Positions 58,219 through 64,000 of a stretch of DNA of 64,000 nucleotides are shown here, piece after piece; positions within the stretch are counted from its first letter, which is position 1, and the number at the start of each line of letters is the position of its first letter. Made by a program: the position numbers and the translations under genes. The notes beneath the pieces are model-generated. The model was not told where the DNA came from. It saw only the letters and a program-made list of their open reading frames with translations, and did not search any database. Source of the DNA: Rosellinia necatrix (taxonomy: Eukaryota > Ascomycota > Sordariomycetes > Xylariales > Xylariaceae). The stretch is from assembly GCA_021209875.1 (NCBI GenBank), contig JAGYVD010000005.1:1798001-1862000 (forward strand). The letters are read 5' to 3'.

Positions 58219-60173
58219 CTCCATATATGTGATCCTAATGTAAAAGTCCGGTTACGTAATTTACGAAATCCATGGAATCCGGTGTAATTCAATATAAATC
58301 GGAACGCGGCAGAAAAAAAGGAAAAAGAACTAAAAAAACTGACACTATGATGCTGCCCAGAATGTTGTGTGGCCGCGCGGCCAGAGATCGAGAGACCATC
58401 ACGGCAACTATCCGAGATCACGATCTGTCGCCTCTTCTCTCTCTCTCTTCCTCTCTCTCCCTCTTCCTCTCTGCCTCCGCTGTCCCCCGATGCATAATAC
58501 CCCTCAGTTCCCACCCCCCGCAAGACCCTCACATCAAAATCGAATCACTATGATGCCAGCATCCGTGCCCGGCCTCTCTGGGCCCCGTTTACCCTCCTCT
58601 TTTTCTCTCTCCCACACCAGTCTGCATATAGGCGAACAGGGGCTAGATCCGCCGCGTATATTGCTGTCGCTGCCGGTTTATCTATGCTCAGTATCACCCA
58701 TGTCAAAGCGTGTTTGCGCTCTGCGTCTTTTTCTTTTTCTTCTTTTTTCTTTTTGTTTTTTTCTCATAATGCTGCACCTGCCCGACACCTCGCATCCCCC
58801 CCCAATGTAGCGTGTGCTACTCATCTTGGCAGAAATAGAACAGGGAGGGGGTCGCCTTAAGAAACCTACATGCTGCCGCCCGAGTTGCCTCGTTGCCTCG
58901 GACCGCGAGTTGAGCGTCGAGCGAGTTGGACATGTATCGATCGCTTGCTCCGCTATCGGGCAATCTGCACGCCTCGTCAGTCTGCCGAGGCCCTGTGGTC
59001 AATATGCTTGGGTGAAGCAATCTATTCAGAGGGCCCAACTTGTATTGGAATCTCGCATTGTCGTATGGAGTGAAGCTACCATGGTATCCGCTAGGGCTGT
59101 GGACTACTTACCATAACCATAACCTTGACAAATAATCAACACAGCTAACTTTTATGAAAAGAGATTCGACTAGAACGAAGATGGCGTCCTTACCCACGTT
59201 GATAACAAAGTTCCTATCTAGGCTATATGGTAGATGGAATTCCCAGCGTAAAGCAATGACTCGGTTTATGAGAAAAGATGAACGCATTATTTCACGTCCG
59301 CTTGCTCTGACAAGCCCAGCTGTCTAAGAGACCATGTCTCCTGAGGCTATAAAATCAACCAAATATATAACAATGGGTAGAGTTATAATGCTAATTGGCT
59401 TGGTACGCTGGTACAAAAGCCGGTATACCCAGCTGATGTCGTGATGCACACCGCTAGGCAGGAGGTGAGCTGACCTTTGGCTGGCCTGAACTAGGTAAAC
59501 ATACAGACCGGCCTAGGTTAGCAACAAACACAAACGATGAAACTACTCATCACATTTGTTTAGGGTATATCATACCCACCATCATCACTCACAGTCACAT
59601 AATGGGAAAATATATGGCAAGTTGTATTGATTAGTAGTAGGTATTTCCGCCCGAAGGGCGCTGTATGTGGTCCATAGCATGGAACTGCTTCCCCGTTCCG
59701 GCATCTTGTTAGACGAGCAATCTCCTCGTCCCTAAATATGGCCATTTTTTTTTTTTTTTGCCTCAACTACCTCCTCCACTGCGGCACAAGCGGGGACACT
59801 CGTTGTGTTCTTTGTGCTATTTACACAATATCAAATACTACCCCCATTTCCACCAACTTCTTACTCTAGACAAACGAGAAAAGTCCCTAGGGTCTCTCCC
59901 AGACCAATCGTCCAAGCAGTCTGTCACACTGCTACCCCACAGACGCAGTCTTCTATCTGTTGGTATCACGCACATTTCAAAACAGGCAGATAGCGTGGGG
60001 GGACGTGATAGGGCATCGAAGTTGAGAGCGGCGATCAGTCATATCCTCATCATCTAGGGAGCATCATAGCCCATATATGTCCCAGCCGTCTATTTCGTTG
60101 CCTGGTCGACGTTTTGGTGAGTGCCTACTGGGGTTTCGGGCGGCGCATACTCATTCCTGGACTCTTGATCCGC
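58219..60173. other. Convergent intergenic region, regulator / exportin-1
   Basis: About 2 kb between two convergent stop codons. A pyrimidine-rich CTCTCTTC tract lies at about 58432-58475, T/C-rich sequence at about 58720-58765, and a moderately AT-rich core at about 59110-59560 ends near a poly-T run (59745-59759). No gene supported. Confidence 0.55.
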
Positions 60174-63100
60174 TCATAGCTCATCGTCTTCGATTTCCGA
60201 TGGCTTCAAGAGACCGCCAACCTTGGCGCGTCGCTCGTGATCGGCAGTCAGCTTGTCCCTCGCCTCTTGTTCCTTCTCAACCACGAAGAGATCGGCATTG
60301 TCCCCAGCAAATTCCCTTAGCGAGATGAGGAAGTCACGAACTTGAAGGCGGAACTTCTCATATGAGTTGTTTAATGTGAACAAGCACTCTACGAATGCAT
60401 TGATTTGCACCCTACGCGCCGTGTTAGCCCATGTTTATCAGATAGACGAAGAGGGTAAACTTACGATTGAAGATTGGGGAAAGCATTGCGCAAGAGCCTG
60501 GCAACAAAATCTGCGAGGAATTCTTTGTTGCCAGTTCCGGCAGGTGCTTGATCGATATATACAGGACCCTGTATCTTCGGCGTTGTCTGATCGGCAGGGA
60601 GAGCAAAATAAAACAATCTCATGAGCAGTAATGATTGAGTCTTGAAGCCGGCTTTGTGATCGGGGTCAGTCAAAACGAAAAATACGTCCTGCAGAATAGT
60701 AATGAAGAACTGCTGAAAGAAGGCGTTGGCGGTCTGCACGTCAGTTTTTTCAGCGATATTTGTGACGAGTTCCAGACACATGTTGAGCCCAGCGCCTTCG
60801 ACGTCTCGGTTGTCGTGCTTGCTCGCCCACATACAAGCATCGATGACGAATTTGAATTGGCGATTGTCTAGCTTGAGGAGAGCAGGGAAGCAATGAAGGT
60901 TGATGGCTCTTAGTAGGTTAAAGAACTCTACCCTATGTTCGGGGAATTCGGAGAAATCCTTGTTAATCATCTCGAGTGTGCATTCGAAGACATTTTGCAT
61001 GATGACAGGTACTTGATCTTCCATAAGGCCCTAAAAAAAAAAAAGAAGATAAGTGAGCTATCTGCTCGTTGAAATAGTAATCTGGAACCATTGCAAATCG
61101 ACCCACTTACCGTCAATCTGGTGATAATGGTTGACATTGCCTTGAGAACTTCGGCATCCCGAGCACCCGGGACGTTGCGGTTGTAGTCAACAAGGACAGA
61201 GTCTAGGAGTTGAGGGACCATTTGCTGTCGCACCGCCTGAAGGTCTTCGGCCTTATCCACGTAGCTCTCAATCAATTTGAGGATCTCTTTTTTAATAGTT
61301 CGCAATCCTCGAACTTTCGGCATCCTTGGTGCGACCTCACCTAATTAAAGGATTAGTAGGGCAATGGGTTTCAAGAATTAAAATCTTCATCTCACCATCT
61401 CGAGCTATAGCTTCGGAAATAAGCTGGCTTGTTGCACGATACATTTGCAACATGTCTAGGTATATTCTGCCAATCTGGGGGCCAAAATAAGGCCCAATCG
61501 AGGAGCACGCTGAGACGTTCGTCTTCATAATATTGCCAATGATCTTAATTGTGTCGGCGTCTTCTAAAATCTGCGGGCTTTGAGTTGCCGCGCGAATAAT
61601 TTCGTCCCAGGCAGCGTTCGGGGCATTCATTAGCTCGGCCAACAGCCTCTCTTGTTGGTGTTTGTTCCCTTGGGCAGCTACCATATAACCGCAAGCTTCA
61701 TAAAACGTGTGAACCTGCTGTGGGGTAAGATCGCAAGTTATGCGTTGAAGGCTCCGGACGATTTCGTCGATAAAGGCTTCGCTCTCACTAGGTTGCAAAG
61801 CTACAAAATGTCTTCGACACTGGCGTGCGATCTTGATGAATGTATCACAAGCCATATCCTGGACACCTATAGTGCTCCGTCAGTACCGAGATTGGATCAA
61901 ACAGCGTTTGACAAACCTTCATGTGACTCATGCATAAACTCGAAGAGTTTATTGACGACCGTCTTAAGAAACTTCCAATGCGCCTTCAAGAAACGTGGGT
62001 ACTGGCCCACGATGTACATAATATTACTCGCGACCACGGCCTTGTTATCCTTTCCACGCTTCATTTCCGTAAGCCCCAGGAGATCTTTTATCACTGTGAC
62101 CAGGAAGCGTTTCTCCGTCTCTTCGTTCATGGCTAGAGAGATAGATCCAATGGCCCAGCATAGAACGTTGCAGTTGTGCCAAGACCATTCGCTTCCGTCT
62201 ACTTGCTTCTGGAGCTTCTCCGTCATTATATTTTCGGTGTCTACGACATCGAGATGTGTCAGGTAGACGAGGCATTCTCGGATTGTTTTGTAAAGCTGCA
62301 CAGTATCGCTTTCCTTCACGAACTCACGGACAATTTCGCCTTCGTCATTTTCAACGATTAGAACCTCTTCGGGCCGGACCATCTTTTCAATCATGACGAC
62401 ACGAAGGTTGGATAGAACTTCCTTATACTTGTGCATTCTAAGCGGCAAGTTCTCGAGTAGCACGGGGTTGACGGCGCCGCTACCTGCCCCGGCTGCTGCT
62501 AATGTCAAAGGGTTTAACTCCTGCATGGGAGAAGTTTGCATCTCCTCGTATAGTTCTTGTACAAGCTTTAGCCAATAATCTAAGCAGATCTTGAATATCT
62601 CGCGGTCCTCGATTTGTGATATTCGGATGAGATAGAAGTGGCCATGTGTGAGAAAATCGCGGTTTGGGAGCTTCTCGACGAGCTAGAAACTAATGTTAGG
62701 ACGCAGACTACACCGTCTGGGTGAGGATGGAGAACTTTACATCGACATGCTGTCCAAAAAAGTTGCACAGAAAGAGGGCAAGATCCTGAAGGAACTCTTG
62801 GTCCCTAGAGTTACTCTGAGGATATGTGGTCTTGAGATCGAGGTCCAGAGGGATAATTCCTGCGATGGTTGTGAGGACGTCAACAAACATCTTGACTAAC
62901 TGTTCACTGTAGGTATTCGGTTGCCCAGGACCATTAGTCACCAGACCGCCAATCTCTGTAAACACCTGTAACGTAACATTGCGGAACTCAGGAATTTCAA
63001 GAAACCGAGTGCGCAATGTTTCTATCAATGGCGTCTCGAAAATGTACCCGAGGGGGATCCAGTTGCAAAATCGTAGGAGCGTCTCTAGTGTTGCCTTGAC

Positions 63101-64000
63101 TAGGCTGCTCTGGTCGGCAGACGTCAGAATCTCCTGGCAGAGTTGGAATATTTGCGAGAACTCGTTGCACATGGTCGTTTTCAGGTTCCTCGTCTTAGCC
63201 GATGTCATTTGGTCAGCGGAGTAGTCGAAGACTTCTTCGGAAAGAAGGCGGAGGATGATCATGTTATTCTCGCAGATGGACAGGTTTGACCGACAAGCGG
63301 CGATGATCTCGTTGATAAAGGTCGGCCAGTTATGGGGCCATTCCTGCTTGAGAATGGATACCAGCACAAGATTGAGCTTGTTGAGGAGTGTCCTATGTGT
63401 CTTGAGGGACTCCTCGGTGTTGGAGGCCTGGATAATGAAGTTCACGACGAAGTTACGGATACCTAGGTGGACGATTAGTCATGGTGGCAGCGCAAAGCTG
63501 GGGATACTACAACGCACCCAGGCATTGTTCCCGGGGAAGGACCTTCCATCTTGTCATGATGACACTGTCCAATATCTGCAAACCCAGGTCTGGGCATGGT
63601 CAGCACAGACACGCAAGAGGGGCGGGGCGATGCGTATATATCAGAGTTGGGGTGTACATTTAGTTTGTGGATGTTTCGAATCGCTGAGAATCTTGTCGAC
63701 GAGAAGCCAGGCGTCGGGATCCTCCTTGAACTGCGTGCACATGCGTCAATAGTCGTCGTCGCATTGGGATGGGTGGCGGAGCTGAGGGCGCATCACGAAC
63801 CTGGTTCAAGGCAGTTTGGGCAGCTTTTTGCTAAGGCGGGGAAGAAAACGGCGTTAGTAGCTCTGGCGCGATAATGTTGGAAGCTCTCACGAGGAGAGGA
63901 AAAAAAAAAAAGGCGGGGGAAGGGGAGGGCGGGCATGGAACGAACTCACCTGCTCGCCTCGAGCTTCGTAAAAAGAATGGACCATGAGGTCCAGTTCCTC
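60174..64000 (-). CDS. crm1: Exportin-1 (CRM1/XPO1), 5' end beyond window
   Basis: Nuclear export receptor for leucine-rich NES cargo, acting with RanGTP at the pore. Minus-strand exons: 63950-64000 (partial), 63801-63830, 63658-63730, 63518-63589, 62741-63462, 61917-62682, 61396-61866, 61111-61340, 60465-61030 and 60174-60411. All joins keep frame, giving 1072 visible residues; only about five to ten N-terminal residues are missing (visible start [15 protein letters not shown]). HEAT-repeat landmarks include [57 protein letters not shown] and [20 protein letters not shown]. The DMACDTF cysteine (codon 61847-61849) corresponds to the leptomycin-B-reactive cysteine of human and fission-yeast CRM1. 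The protein ends in EIEDDEL. The first four introns are crowded within 500 bp of the 5' end. Confidence 0.97.

Overview
This 64 kb window is nuclear DNA of a filamentous ascomycete (Pezizomycotina, probably a Sordariomycete). Genes are cut by short introns of about 50-200 bp with GTAWGT-like donors and CTAAC branch points. The gene set is fungal: a Zn2Cys6 regulator with a fungal trans-activation domain, an NmrA-like protein and an Ecl1-type protein, next to universal eukaryotic genes (CCT gamma, exportin-1, PRKRIP1). Ten genes are supported and fill well under a quarter of the sequence.

Left part (1-24 kb). An intronless aminoglycoside/CHK-type small-molecule kinase gene lies at 2880-4007 (+). 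About 7.6 kb without an intact gene follows. Its AT-rich core (about 7.6-11.3 kb) carries a decayed gene relic. Next come a two-histidine phosphatase (11666-13271, -), a PRKRIP1-type spliceosomal protein (14891-15571, +) convergent with the chaperonin subunit CCT gamma (15884-17778, -), an orphan 333-residue protein with a pentapeptide repeat (18646-19699, -), and a class II aldolase/adducin-domain protein (21794-23551, +).

Middle (23.6-52.8 kb). About 29 kb holds one recognisable gene, an Ecl1-like four-cysteine protein at 36090-36563 (-). The rest is a mosaic of unique GC-richer DNA, microsatellites, short tandem arrays and AT-rich islands. One island (45.2-46.8 kb) and one GC-richer stretch (51.1-52.3 kb) keep stop-interrupted coding relics. 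I read the AT-rich islands as mutation-decayed (RIP-like) DNA; this is inference.

Right part (52.8-64 kb). An HSL-type alpha/beta hydrolase (+), an NmrA-like NAD(P)-binding protein (-) and a Zn2Cys6 regulator (+, divergent from the NmrA gene) sit side by side and may be a small metabolic or regulatory group. The regulator appears to carry two mutually compensating frameshifts. The window ends in exportin-1 (CRM1, -), complete except for the first few residues, which lie beyond the right edge.

Exon boundaries were assigned by hand from splice signals, reading frame and family conservation. No undescribed system is demonstrated. The items most worth a second look are the frameshifted regulator, the decayed coding relics, the orphan repeat protein and the dispersed CCTAGG-centred palindromes.
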